64,000 nt of DNA, taken from the NCBI GenBank assembly GCA_020746995.1, contig JAGPXD010000001.1, positions 3,844,001 to 3,908,000 of the forward strand, written 5' to 3'. The notes beneath the pieces are model-generated. The model had not been told where the DNA came from. It worked only from the letters and a program-made list of their open reading frames with translations, and did not search any database. Within the stretch, counting starts at the first letter, position 1. The number at the start of each line of letters is the position of its first letter. Shown here one piece after another: positions 34,223-44,914 of this stretch. The DNA is from Plectosphaerella cucumerina. Its lineage: Eukaryota > Ascomycota > Sordariomycetes > Glomerellales > Plectosphaerellaceae. Both the position numbers and the translations under genes were made by a program.

Positions 34223-35994
34223 ATGTCCAACCTAACACGACCGTCCCAGCAAGGGGACAACTCGTCCCCGCCATCGAGGACGGCTCTTCCGACGCATCGA
34301 AAGTCCCCAGTAGACTCGGTTTCGCGAAAGAGAGCCGAGGAACAGGACAGGACAGCATCCACCCATACCAGGCGCAGCCCCTCTAGCGACGCGATGACCC
34401 CTTCGCAAGCTCCAAGTCCTGGCTCCGAGCAAAGCAGCGTTTCCCCTGGCCAGGTCAGGACAGGGACTAGCGCCAGTCCTGCTCCTGTAGCTGGAGGTCC
34501 CCAAGGCCAGGTTGGCCAGGTCTGCAGGTGAGTAGCTGTCCATGAATTCCCCAACGGCTTCACACGCTGATCATCGTAGCAACTGTGGTACCACCCAGAC
34601 ACCTCTTTGGAGAAGATCACCACAAGGATCGACTATCTGCAACGCTTGCGGCCTCTATCAAAAGGCGAGAAACACCTCACGACCGGCCAGTCTGAAAAAG
34701 AAGCCACCTCAGCTGGTAGCCACCAGCTCGCGCGCTGCCCCTGCCAAGATCGCACCGGCACCCGGCCCCGGACCCAAGTACCACGGCGCTCCCGCGCCGA
34801 CCTACGTGACAGAAGATCAAATGCCCGCGGGCACCTGCCCAGGAGGTGGACGCTGTAACGGCACGGGAGGCGCGGCAGGCTGCGGCGGATGTCCTGCGTA
34901 CAACAATCGCATCTCCAAAGCTGCTCAACTCAACAACATGGAATCAGAACAAGGCTGTGGCTCGCAGAGCAAACACGGCGACGCGGTCGACGACGATCCG
35001 GCCGCCCCTGTGGACATTGGTGCTCTTCGGCTACAGAACCCAAACGCAACTGTCGTCATCGCCTGTCAGAACTGTGGTACCACGACGACACCTCTTTGGC
35101 GACGAGACGAGAGCGGACACACCATCTGCAACGCTTGTGGTAGGTGACTGGCGCGAAAGACAACATGGACAGCAGGAACTAACACGGACAGGCCTTTACT
35201 ACAAGCTGCATGGTGTCCACAGACCAGTAAGCATGAAGAAATCAATCATCAAGAGACGCAAGCGGGTGGTCCCCAACGCCAGCGGCGGGGAGTGGGCGGA
35301 GGAGTACGACGGCTCCGAAACGCAGAGCGAAGCCCCAGACACCATCACAGAACGAGGCACCCTCAACGACGATGGGTCCATCAGCCTAGGCTTGCGGCCT
35401 CGCCCAGACAGCCTCCCCTCCATCCTCCCAACCTCCCTGCGCCCGAACCCAGGTCAAACCACGTTGCCAAGAGTGGCCGATTTGGCAGGTTACCAGACCT
35501 CGCACGCCAGATTGCCGCTGCCGCACTCTCATTCCGAGCACCACTCTGACGAGAACAAACTGGCCCCCATAACTTCCCTACAACCGGGGACGGAACGACA
35601 GTCGTCCCAATCGCCTGCCTCTTTTCTCGCCTCGTCTCGAAAGAGGTCCTTCTCTTCCGCGGAAGATGAGCCATCATATGCGCACCCGGCAGGCAACGAG
35701 CAGCCGAAGCGCCTCTCGTCCATCAAGTCGATCTTGAATCCCTCCTCTCGCCCGGAAGAAGACGAAGCACGCGAGGCGTATGCTCGGGCGGCAAGAGCAT
35801 CCCCCAGACCCAGTCCTGGTCACTTCTCCCAACAGACACCATCGCCTCTGCCGAGTCCATATGGAGTCGCGCCATCGGGGCCTTTCGATGAGTCTGGGAC
35901 CGTACAGGCGCAAAGGAGGCAAGAACTCTACCAGGAGGCGCAAAGAATGCGAGAGGCACTTGCGGCCAAGGAGAGGGAGCTCGCAGAACTGTAA
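34223..35994 (+). CDS. sreA: GATA transcription factor, siderophore/iron-uptake repressor type (SreA/SRE/Urbs1)
   Basis: Iron-sensing repressor of siderophore and reductive iron uptake. Exons 34223-34527, 34580-35139 and 35192-35994 give 555 residues. Two GATA zinc fingers are present: finger 1 at about 101-125 (CSNCGTTQTPLWRRSPQGST, ICNACGLY) and finger 2 at about 264-288 (CQNCGTTTTPLWRRDESGHT, ICNACG). Between them lies the cysteine-rich block CPGGGRCNGTGGAAGCGGC, diagnostic for this family and linked to iron sensing. A basic region after finger 2 (KKSIIKRRKRVVP) may aid nuclear import. The C-terminus is a coiled-coil-like Gln/Glu/Ala helix (RRQELYQEAQRMREALAAKE). Both 52-nt introns cut within the fingers. 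It is convergent with TVP15. Confidence 0.95.
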
Positions 35995-36595
35995 GAAACT
36001 TGGTGGTGGGCGAAGCCTGTGGCAGGCAGGATCCATACATAGAACAAATATTCATTTGACCTATGTAATGCATGGTCATACCCAACGTGCGTCGACCATC
36101 CGTGTGGGCTGTGTTTTGGAGTTCCCGGGTTGCTCTCCCGTGAGATCCCAGAACCCCTCCCGCATCGCGGACAGACAGGTTTTTACATGAATATACAATA
36201 ACATCCTGCCTCTCCCCTGACCAGCCAAGTTTCGAATGTCGATGGACGAGGATGGTCGGGGTCATACATGTGACCACCAGCGACGATGCTGCCCGGCAGC
36301 ATCCTCCCCGTGTCACTTCCCTTAGACTGTGCGGGCTGGAGCACGAGTTCGAAGGTTGGATATTTGCGGCGCAACGGGGTCCCCCGTATATTTAATATCT
36401 TGACAAGCACGCAGTCCTCAGCAAAGTATTCCCAAGCCGGTGAATCTCGAACCCCGCGTGCCACGCAACACCGACAGACTGCGCACAAGACGCGGTATAC
36501 AGCTATGCGAGCGCTCCTGGAGTCCGCGTCCTCGCATAGGAAGGAGTTGATCGGTCGAGCTGAGATGGCGGGGAAGGGGGGAAAGGGGGCGTTGC
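35995..36595. other. Convergent 3' region, sreA/TVP15
   Basis: Shared 3' flank; no gene or RNA seen. A TTCGA-containing word near 36440 was examined as a tRNA T-arm and rejected. Confidence 0.55.
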
Positions 36596-37263
36596 TTACA
36601 CCTGCTCAGCCCCCCAGCCAGCGTCAGCTTCCCGCATGTTGGCAGGAGGCTCGATCTGGGGAACAAATTCGAGAACAACATAGGCCAGTCCGATGACCCC
36701 GACGACGGTGCCGGCGATTATGAGGAAGACGCCGTTGCCAAGAAGGATGGAGCCGATGAAGATGTAGACTGAGAGCGCGATGGGTCAGCGTGTGCCTCAA
36801 GCTGCTCGGAGTAGATCGAAACTCACAGACGCCACGCCCGATGAAGGAGAAGAGGAAGGACGCGTATCGGGAGACCTGGGGAGGGATTTGGAATTCTGTG
36901 AGAGTTATTAGAATCGAACACTCTGTTGAAGCTGGGCTGAAGCTGGGCGGAACTGTACCAAGGAGAGCCGTGCCTGTAGTTCGAGCAGTTGGTCAGTGAT
37001 GTTCAGTCTCTTAAAACTTGAGGCGTGTGCTGTGCGAGACTTACAGGCGCCAAACAGGATGATGTAGGCTCCCAGAATAGCGGATTTGAAGGTGAAGGAG
37101 AAGATTTCGCCGATTCCACCCGCGACCATGACGGCCGCGGCGACAAGGTTGACGATGCGACTGCAGCGGCGCGAAAGGTTAGAATCATCGAGGGACAGCA
37201 GCAGCACCCATGAGCGCCCAGGGGCATCCGAGCGGCATCTTACAAGGTGTCGGAGAGCTCCAT
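36596..37263 (-). CDS. TVP15: Golgi membrane protein, Tvp15/COPI-associated family
   Basis: Small late-Golgi membrane protein of the COPI-associated family. It was assembled from five exons: 37244-37263 (20 nt), 37045-37160, 36959-36973 (15 nt), 36827-36895 and 36596-36768, giving 130 residues. The start reads MELSDTFRIVNLVAAAVMVA. Four hydrophobic segments follow, including AILGAYIILFGACTALLEF, SFLFSFIGRGVFYIFIGSIL and VFLIIAGTVVGVIGLAYVVL, and the tail ends in a short Pro/Glu/Trp sequence. Introns are 58-83 nt with GT/AG ends, and every phase closes only with the 15-nt microexon (CTALL) included. No single open frame shows the gene. It is divergent from MEF2. Confidence 0.92.
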
Positions 37264-38093
37264 CTTGGTTGTTTGGTTCGTAAACTGTAGATGCAAACTG
37301 GGTGACTGGGTGATGCGATTGCCGAACAACGAGAAGACGTCGGAAGATGCGAAGGGATGGTCGGCAGAGGAGAAAGATTGAACGTTCGGTCAATCTCGAG
37401 GTGAAATTACCAGGGGGTATTCGGATTCGAAGCTTTTGGTGTAGTTTGCAAGGTAGATGAAGTCCGGCGGCGATTGGAGATGGAAAAGGCAGATAGATGC
37501 TAGGTGTTCGTGCCGCCGTCACACACCAGGATCTTGTGCAGTATCAGGTCGCGCCAATGGACCCACTCCGCCGAAAGCAAGGAACACCCTGCTTCCTATC
37601 GAGAAACTAAGACTTGGTCAGAGGCTAATAATTGATATTGAATTAAACGCTATACGGTTCTTCTACTAATATCTATACTAGTCAGTAGTTACCGCCTTAA
37701 GAAAATCGAGTTAAATCTATATAACATAGTAGCTTTCAAATATTCCTTATCTATTACGTAAAGTACATAAGTATATAGCCTATATATCGATATAGCCCGA
37801 TATAAAGATAGATACGTTCGTGTTTAGTAACGCTGGTACTTATATATGGGGGATTTTGTTCGTGTATTTCCTCTGACTTTTCAAGCTAGATGTTTTTCCA
37901 CGTGTGTCTCCATCAGAGGTACGTACCTGGGTACCCATCAGATGCAATTGAAGCTCCGACCGCAGTGCAGAGCATCCACGGTTCTGGGGCGCAGAATCCT
38001 CATCTAGGATACTCTCATGTCAAGTTCGACACTGGCTCACGTATCCCAATCAACATTGGAGACTACTCCAAAGCGTGGACTTGATTGGCAGCG
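37264..38093. other. Divergent TVP15/MEF2 intergenic region
   Basis: No gene seen. Contains AT-rich island 4 and a GTACCTGGGTACC word near 37925. Confidence 0.65.
37620..37860. repeat. AT-rich, TpA-rich island 4
   Basis: Rich in TpA (ATAT, TATA, CTATA) in contrast to the GC-rich flanks. Unlike islands 1 and 2 it keeps a few CpG and CpA, so decay would be less complete. No terminal repeats recognised. Confidence 0.5.
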
Positions 38094-40680
38094 ATGCTCG
38101 CCCTCACTGTGCTGAGACGAGCCAGAGGCTCATCGACTGTCAACGCCGCTGTGCTCGTGAGCCCGTCATGTCAATACACCGAGGCCCTTCTGCTCAGACG
38201 ATGTAAATTGAGGACGATACACACCGCCCCAGGGCAACCCCGTTCCCATTCCCCCGTCCAAGATATCCGGAATATTGGCATCATCGCCCATGTCGATGCT
38301 GTCAGTCTTACCACACCTCTCGATGCCGGGCGCCGCTGACGATTCGGCCAGGGCAAGACGACGACGACGGAACGCATGCTTTACTACAGCGGTGTCACTC
38401 ACCGGGCTGGAGGTCGGTGACCATATGCTAGCTTCTCCTTACTTCTGCTAATCGATGCTAGATGTTGATGCGGGCAACACTGTCACGGACTTTTTGGATC
38501 TAGAGAGGGAACGAGGCATCACGATCCAATCAGCCGCCATCACCTTTCGCTGGCCATTGCCGGCCGCCCTGCCGCCGGGATCCAACGCCAAGACCATTAA
38601 CCTGATCGATACACCGGGCCATCAGGATTTCAGGTTCGAGGTCGACAGATGTCTGCCGGTCCTCGACGGTGCTGTGTGCATCATCGATTCGGTCAAGGGT
38701 GTCGAAGCCCATACGGAGCGAGTCTGGCTTTCCGCCCAGGAACACTCCATTCCCCGTATTGTCTTCGTGAACAAACTAGATCGAGATGGCGCTTCCTTTC
38801 GAAAGTCCGTTCTGGAGATTGGAACGAGACTGAACGGCTGGCCTCTCGTATGCCAAATTCCCTGGTGGGAGAAAGACAATTTTGTCGGTGTGATTGACAT
38901 CGTCCGTCAGGTCGGATATCGATGGAAGTCGGAGAAGCAGAAGACAACGTACACGGGGGACTCACTCTCACAGGCACTTCCCTCAGCGTTGCTTCAAGAG
39001 GTCGCAACCGCTCGCGAGCGCCTCATTGAGGGCCTCGCTGAGCTTGACGAGACGGTGATGGAGCTTTTTGCGGAAGATGCTTCTCAAATCACCGAGTCTG
39101 TCATCAAAGATGCCATTCGGCGCGTTGTTCGAAAAGGAGATGGTCTTGCCATACCAGTGTTCGCCGGGGCCAGCTTCCGCCATATCGGCGTCGAACCACT
39201 GATGGACGCCATCGTCGACTACCTGCCAAGCCCTGACGAGCGACCGGATCTCGAGGTCATGGTCGGAGATTCGAAGCAGAAGCTCTCCGCTCTCCTGGAG
39301 ACCGGCCTTGACAAAAAGGGCAAGCATGGCCGCTTGGCCGCCGTTGCATCTGTTTTCAAGGTCTTCAACCACCCCAAAGAAGGCATGCTGAGTTTCGTCC
39401 GCGTCTACTACGGCGAGCTGCACAAGAATGCCGCCCCCTGGAATACTCTGTCCCACGTCTCAGAGACGCCCCACGGCCTTCTCCAGATCTCAGCCGAGAA
39501 GACAGAGATCGTTCAACAATTGTCAACGGGTCAGATTGGCGCCATGAAGGGTCTGAAGAAGGCACGCACGGGAGATACATTGCTCACATCTATTGGATCG
39601 AAATCACTTCCAGAAGATCTCCGGCGGATTCAGATTCGGCCACCAATCATCCCTCCTGCTGTCGCCTTCCTCGCCATCGACCCTTACGGCAACGTGGCCG
39701 CACAGGAACTCGAGCTGCTTCTCGACGAGATGTCACGGCAGGATCCCAGTCTCAGATGGAGTCGTGACGAGAGGTCTGATCAGTTCATCTTGCATGGAAT
39801 GGGCAAGCTTCACCTCGAGATAGCAGTCCACCATCTGAAGCAGAACATGAAGGCGCAGGTGGACTACGGTCCCATCGAAGTGGACTACAAGGAGTGTCTG
39901 ACATCGCCACTGGCGCCTCATCGCGTCGTCTTCGACAAGACCGTGGCAGGCAAATCCGGCAAGGTCACATGTTCTGCCACGTTGGAGCCGATGGATCAGC
40001 AGCCTTCTGATGACACCGCACCAGGACTTGTCACCGAGCTTGGAGGCAACTCGATCCACATCATTATCAACCCGTCCGAGCAAAAAAGGAATCTCGGCTT
40101 TGACCCGGAGGAGGCTCGCCAACAGTTGCTCAACGGCGTCATTGCCGCCGTGGCTCGAGGACCCCGCCGCAGCTCTCCCTTGCAGGGCTGCCGGATCACA
40201 ATCAACGTCGAGCCAGATGAAACCGATAGCCCGACTGGCGGCCACTTCAGCGGTGCCTCTTTCCGCGCCGTTCGCGAGGCCCTCAAGGATGGCCATGTGA
40301 CCCACGGCGTCATAGGCCTCCTCGAACCCGTCATGCTTGTCAACATCAGTTGCCCAGAGACAGCCGCCGGGGTGGTTCAGCATGACATTAGCTCGGGGGC
40401 TGGAGGTCACGTATTGGAAGTCAGTGACCGGTCGAGCGAGGCAAGCTTCGGTGTCGTGGATGCCTCGGCCATATACGCGCCTCCCGACCCTTACGACAGC
40501 ATCAATTCTCTCCGGGAGAAGAAGTCGACACGCATGGTGGAAATTGTGGCCAAAGTGCCGTTCAAGGAGGTCCTTGATTTCGACCAGCACCTACGGAGCA
40601 AAACAGGAGGTAGACACTCCATGTCGATGGCCTTTGATAGCTTCGATCGTGTTGTCGGGCCAAGGGAAAAGGGGCTGTGA
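38094..40680 (+). CDS. MEF2: Mitochondrial elongation factor G2 / ribosome-releasing factor 2
   Basis: GTPase that acts with mitochondrial RRF to split ribosomes after termination. Exons 38094-38300, 38352-38412 and 38462-40680 give 828 residues. The N-terminus is a basic mitochondrial presequence (MLALTVLRRARGSSTVNAAV). GTPase motifs are G1 AHVDAGKTTTTERML (formed by the first splice), DFLDLERERGITIQSAAITF, G3 DTPGHQDF and G4 NKLDRDGA. EF-G domains II-V follow, with HGMGKLHLEIAVHHLK and a C-terminal GGRHSMSMAFDSFDRV. The length, and the presence of a single EF-G/RRF2-type gene product with a long insertion-containing domain IV, favour MEF2 over MEF1. It is convergent with the carbamoyl-phosphate synthase gene (409 bp). 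Confidence 0.94.
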
Positions 40681-41089
40681 GAGCAGCGTTGCTTGCAGCC
40701 ATTACTGAAGAGATGGACCATGGTGGTGTGTACGATATTGGGTGTAGGATATACAGTGTACAATGTCCTTTATTTTGGAGTCATGGCCTCACGCGACTTG
40801 GGATTGTGGTGTGTCGAGGCTGCAAAGCAGAGTACACCGAGCGAAGCGAGACATATTCGTCTCGCTCCAATCGACCACAAAGGCCTGTCTTGTACAAGAG
40901 CCGGAGGAAGACCTTGGCTCCTGCAAGATTACACAGAAGAAAATTCTCAAGTTTAGAGCATAGATGGCAGTTGGAAAAAAAATCGCTTCGAAATTCATTT
41001 CACAAATCAGTGACTACGTCGAGCATGTCAAGCAAGCAATCTCATCGTGCCGGACCACTCGCCAGGATCTCCTCCATTCGCGCACTCGA
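40681..41089. other. Convergent 3' region, MEF2/ARG2
   Basis: Shared 3' flank; nothing else seen. Confidence 0.6.
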
Positions 41090-42508
41090 TCAAGCAGCAG
41101 CGTAGGCAGGGTCAACGCCCACGCGCTCCCTGCTCATAATGTCCAGCACCAGCTGGCTAGGGCGGTTGTCCTTGTAGACCTTCTGGCTGTCCTTGAAGAG
41201 GCGGACGTTCTGAAGGTACTTGTCGAACAGGTACGACGAGTCGTGGGGGCCACCCTTGGCCTCGGGATGGAACTGGCTGGAGAAGATGGGACGGGTCTTG
41301 TGCATCATGCCCTCGTTGCTGCCGTCGTTGAGGTTGACGAAGTACTCCTTGTAGTCGCTGGGAAGGGATGCGGCATCAACGGCGTAACCGTGGTTCTGGC
41401 TGGTGATGTGGCATTGACCAGTGGTGAGATCCAGGGCAGGGATGTTGTGGGCACGGTTGCCGTACTTCAGCTTGATGGTACGGGCGCCAGCGGCCAGGGC
41501 GAGGAGCTGGTGTCCCATGCAAATACCCATGATGGGGACGGAAGAGGTCTCCATGAGGCGGTTGAGGTTGTAGATGGTCTCGTGGCAGTGAGTGGGGTCG
41601 CCCGGGCCGTTGGAGATAAAGACACCGTCGAAGTGGTTGGCGACCTTGTGGATGGGGTAGTTGTAAGGGAACACGGTGACCGAGGCGCCACGGCTGACCA
41701 GGCTGCGAAGGATGTTCTCCTTGACACCGCAGTCGATGAGGGCAACGTGAAGGCTCGCGCCGGGGGACTCGACCACGAAGGGCGCCTTGGTGCTGACACG
41801 CTTGACGAGGTTGATCTGACCGGGATCCACGAAGCCCTCATCCTCGTCCGCATCGTACTCATCGCCGATGGAGATCCTGGCGAGAGACGAACCCTGCTCA
41901 CGGAGGTACGTAACAATGGCGCGGGTGTCGACTCCGGAGATGGCCGGGACGCCCTCACGGGCACACCACTCGCCCAGAGACTCAACGGCAGTCCAGTGGC
42001 TGTACTTTTCAGCAAAATCGGCCACGACAATGCCGGCGCACTGGATGTGCGGCGACTCAAAGTACTTGAGGAGGTTCCACTGGTCCAGCTCGTTGGAGGG
42101 AACTCCGTAGTTGCCAATGAGGGGCTGAGTGAAGACGAGGATCTGGCCACGGTAGGACGGGTCGGTCATGGACTCGGGGTAGCCGACCAGCGAGGTGGTG
42201 AAGACGGCCTCGCCGGAGATGTTGGAGTTGGCACCGAAGGCGCGGCCGGAGAAGACTGGGCCGTCCTGCAACCCATGTCAGCAAGAAGTCAAGTTGGCAA
42301 TGCCGACGGTTAAGAGACGTACGCGGATGGTCAGAGTCGCATCCAGGTTGCTGACGGGAGCAGTCGCGCGGGAGCGGGTGACGGGCATCTTCCTGCCCAG
42401 GCTACCGGCCTTGTTGGAAGCCAGGCGGGACTGGACACCGAGCCTGGACGACAGTCCGGCGGTGACCGGGGCCACCGGAGCGGCGAATCGGGAAGCTAGG
42501 CGGAACAT
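41090..42508 (-). CDS. arg-2: Carbamoyl-phosphate synthase, arginine-specific small subunit
   Basis: Glutaminase subunit that supplies ammonia to the large subunit for carbamoyl phosphate in arginine synthesis, in mitochondria. Exons 42323-42508 and 41090-42265 give 453 residues, the length I recall for the Neurospora ARG2 protein. The presequence is basic and Ala/Arg-rich (MFRLASRFAAPVAPVTAGLS). The N-terminal carbamoyl-phosphate-synthase small-chain domain includes VFTTSLVGYPESMTDPSYRG. The C-terminal class I glutamine amidotransferase domain includes FISNGPGDP, nucleophile Cys311 in GICMGHQLLAL, and the His-Glu pair in SSQFHPEAKGG. The upstream uORF (42570-42892) is the known arginine-dependent attenuator of this gene family, ending 61 nt before this ATG. 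Confidence 0.97.
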
Positions 42509-42569
42509 AATGCTCGTGCAGATAGCGATTGGGGTATGGGATATGGGTCTTTTGTTGGCGAGGGGACCT

Positions 42570-42892
42570 CTAGGGACTAGAAGCCTTCCACACGTGGTCT
42601 ATGTGGTGGTTAGCCAGCTGGGGAGAGGGGATCAGCGGTGAGTTATCGTCGTACCAGAAAGGTAATCCTATTTCTCCATGTTAGCGTCCCATGCTCAATG
42701 AGGGTTGCAACATCCAAGTGAGATGAAGAAATGTAGATAAGCTGCTCGAATACACTCTACCCCCGTGCATTGGTGGTTCAATGGCAAGATCGGTGTCACT
42801 TTGCACGGGTGGCAGGCATTCCTCGGGCTGGCCGGTTTGCGGAGTCGGTGAGGACATACCTGCGAGGTGAAGATGGACGGGCGCCCGTGCAT
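42570..42892 (-). CDS. Arginine attenuator peptide uORF of arg-2, three exons
   Basis: 24-codon upstream ORF whose nascent peptide, in this family, stalls the ribosome at its own stop codon when arginine is abundant and lowers translation of arg-2. Exons are 42860-42892 (33 nt), 42655-42667 (13 nt) and 42570-42598 (29 nt); introns are 192 and 56 nt. Exon 1 encodes MHGRPSIFTSQ; exon 2 starts with GAT TAC CTT TCT (DYLS); exon 3 supplies a peptide with HVW and ends at TAG. This gives exactly 24 residues with the critical Asp12 and Trp19 of the known fungal peptide in place. Splice ends are GTATGT..TAG and GTACGA..TAG. Without the 13-nt exon, or without intron 2, the Trp-containing half is lost. 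The match in length and key residues makes the call strong; the splicing itself is inferred. Confidence 0.87.
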
Positions 42893-42912
42893 AAGGGCAG
42901 ATTGGCTGGGTC

Positions 42913-42918
42913 GAGTCA
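42913..42918 (-). promoter_or_regulatory. TGACTC core, CPC1/GCN4-type candidate
   Basis: TGACTC on the minus strand about 20 nt upstream of the uORF ATG. So close to the start, it may lie inside the transcript. Confidence 0.25.
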
Positions 42919-43045
42919 AAAGGGTCGGATTGGAAGGACCGCCTTGGATGACGATTGTGTTTGGAGGAGTGATGTTCCGGTGATATTGGGGTGAGTGGTT
43001 GGGTGTTGGGGTGTTGAAGGGGAAAAGAAGAGAAGAAAGGGAAAA

Positions 43046-43052
43046 GAGTCAT
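43046..43052 (-). promoter_or_regulatory. ATGACTC, CPC1/GCN4-type candidate
   Basis: ATGACTC on the minus strand, about 155 nt upstream of the uORF ATG. It matches seven positions of the ATGACTCAT consensus bound by GCN4-type activators of amino-acid genes. Best of the three sites. Confidence 0.4.
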
Positions 43053-43311
43053 CCGACGATGGGCGGTCGCGGAGAAAAATTGCGAGCCCTCTCATAGGAT
43101 AGATAGCGGTCAGACTGGCTACGAGGGGTCCACCGGGGGGTTTGGTCCCTCCGTGACTGGCGCCCTTCAGGGTCAACGGACGCGCTGTGAGGCGAGAGAT
43201 AAGAGATCCGGACGCGGATGTTACCTAATGACAGGTGCCCCACTTTCCCCATCAGCTGCCGATATCGTCCTTGGTTCTGTGGTCTCGTCATACCAGGGCA
43301 GTGCAACACTC

Positions 43312-43317
43312 TGACTC
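43312..43317 (+). promoter_or_regulatory. TGACTC core, CPC1/GCN4-type candidate
   Basis: TGACTC about 420 nt upstream of the uORF ATG, plus strand orientation. A six-base core alone is weak evidence. Confidence 0.25.
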
Positions 43318-43568
43318 GGGTACCTAGCTACCTCATACCTCGTGATGATTTTCAGAAAGGAGTCATTCCAAGTTTGGTGCGACATTTGTCCACGCCAAGA
43401 GCTACGATGGTTACGTAATTCAAGCTGGGGGATATTTGACCGGCCATCATCGGTCCACGGCTTCTGATATCCAGGTCAGGTCGGGTGTGACTGGTGACCT
43501 TGTGAAGAGTACGAATTTCTCAGTGCGAACATCTAGCTCATGGCTTATTCATTGGTTTCCTGCTACAT

Positions 43569-44478
43569 TTACAAGGCGCCAAGCTCCTTCAGCTTGCTGA
43601 CGAGGCCGTTGACATCATCCACCTTGCCGCCTCCCTGCCTCGGTGCGGGTTCTGCCCACGATGTCAGCTTCATCCATCTCGCGCACAGAATGAGGAACTT
43701 ACCAGTCACCTTGAGGACCTTTAGCCTGGCCGAGGTGTCCAGGCCGTAGTCCGCCAGCTTCTTCTTCTCCAGGGGCTTCTTCTTGGCCTTCATGATGTTC
43801 GGCAGGGTCGCGTACCGCGGCTGGTTCAGCCTCAGATCTGTCGTGATGATCATGGGCAGCTTCGCCTTGAGCGTTTCCACGCCGCCGTCCACCTCGCGCG
43901 TGACGGTGACGCTGTCGCCCTCTCCAAACTCGACCTTGCTGGCCTGCGTTGCTTGACTCCAGCCAAGGAGTCCGGCGAGCATCTGTCCAGTCTGGCCCGC
44001 GTCATCGTCGATGCTCTGCTTGCCCAGAATCACCAGGTTGCTCTTGTGTTCCTCCGCCGCCTTGCGCAGAAGCTTCGCAACGGTCAATGGTTCCAGCTCC
44101 TCCCCATCTTTGACTTCGACGTGGATGGCACGGTCCGCGCCCATGGCCATGGCTGTGCGAAGGATGTCCACTGCCTTCGGGGGCCCGGCGCTCAGGACCG
44201 TGATGTCCTCAACGCCACCGGGGGCACGGTTGTTCTGGCGAATGTCGACCGACTCTTCGACGGAAAGTTCGTCGAACGGGTTCATCGAATGCTTGACACC
44301 TGCGGTCTCGACGCCCGTCTGGGCTTTGTTGACGCGGGGCTTGACCTGTTTTGATGCAATTGAGCTGTCAGCAAGCTGCCATCTGTACGTCGTCATCGGC
44401 AGGCTTTGGGCCGGGGTCGCCGCTCACAGCATAGTCAATGACCCGCTTGACGGGCACGAGAATCCTGAGGGCAGACAT
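43569..44478 (-). CDS. ETFB: Electron transfer flavoprotein beta subunit
   Basis: Beta subunit of the mitochondrial ETF heterodimer, which passes electrons from acyl-CoA and other dehydrogenases to ETF-ubiquinone oxidoreductase. Exons 44428-44478, 43703-44345 and 43569-43651 give 258 residues. The first exon encodes MSALRILVPVKRVIDYA. Family blocks are VKHSMNPFDELSVEESVDIR, ILRTAMAMGADRAIHVEV, NLVILGKQSIDDDAGQTGQM, LAGLLGWSQATQASKVEF, and LPMIITTDLRLNQPRYATLP followed by NIMKAKKKPLE. The tail EPAPRQGGGKVDDVNGLVSK is added by the last 51-nt intron. As usual for ETF-beta there is no long cleavable presequence. Confidence 0.96.
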
Positions 44479-44914
44479 TGTGTTGAAATTACGACGGCGG
44501 AGACCTTGTTGCGGATCAAGAGTTGTCACTCTGCCGGTATAGTCAGGAAGTGTCGACGGACGCTACGTCGCCGGGGCCCTCCAGAAATCCAACCGCAGCC
44601 CCGGAGCGAAATCGGCTACTACCGGCCTTCCAGCTGCCAACCTCGGCTCCGAGGGCACGTGACCTGGATGACAGCCCCGACTCGAGACGTGGACCAACTT
44701 ATTTTTCAATAGTCAGAAGAGAGTCCATCGGAATATTTAGTCAGTCAGGTTCCAAGCAGCGTTATTCATGCATCATCGGGAAGATTTTGCATGTTCAAGT
44801 GCAGTGGGAGCTCGTGGGCAGTTGGCGCAGAGAAACCACAGACCGCATGATGTATAGCTTTCCAAACATTGCTACAAAGTGACCGGAACACCTTCGACAT
44901 ATTTCGCTATTGCT
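44479..44914. other. ETF-beta promoter and ArfGAP 3' flank
   Basis: No gene seen. Confidence 0.55.

Larger units (their letters stand above)
42893..43568. other. arg-2 promoter region and ETF-beta 3' flank
   Basis: No gene seen. Three TGACTC cores lie here (see separate entries), plus purine-rich sequence at about 43020-43050. Confidence 0.6.

Noticed and set aside
36370..36480. Possible minus-strand tRNA suggested by GGTTCGAGATTC
   Set aside because: The flanks do not form the T-arm or acceptor stem, and no D-arm pattern is present.
41467..42150. Second minus-strand frame of 227 Ser/Pro-rich codons within arg-2
   Set aside because: Shadow of the arg-2 coding frame.
40964..42313. Plus-strand frame of 449 codons
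   Set aside because: It is fully antisense to arg-2, whose protein is unmistakable. High GC at third positions keeps the antisense frame open; composition is Val/Leu/Gly/Asp-rich without a domain.
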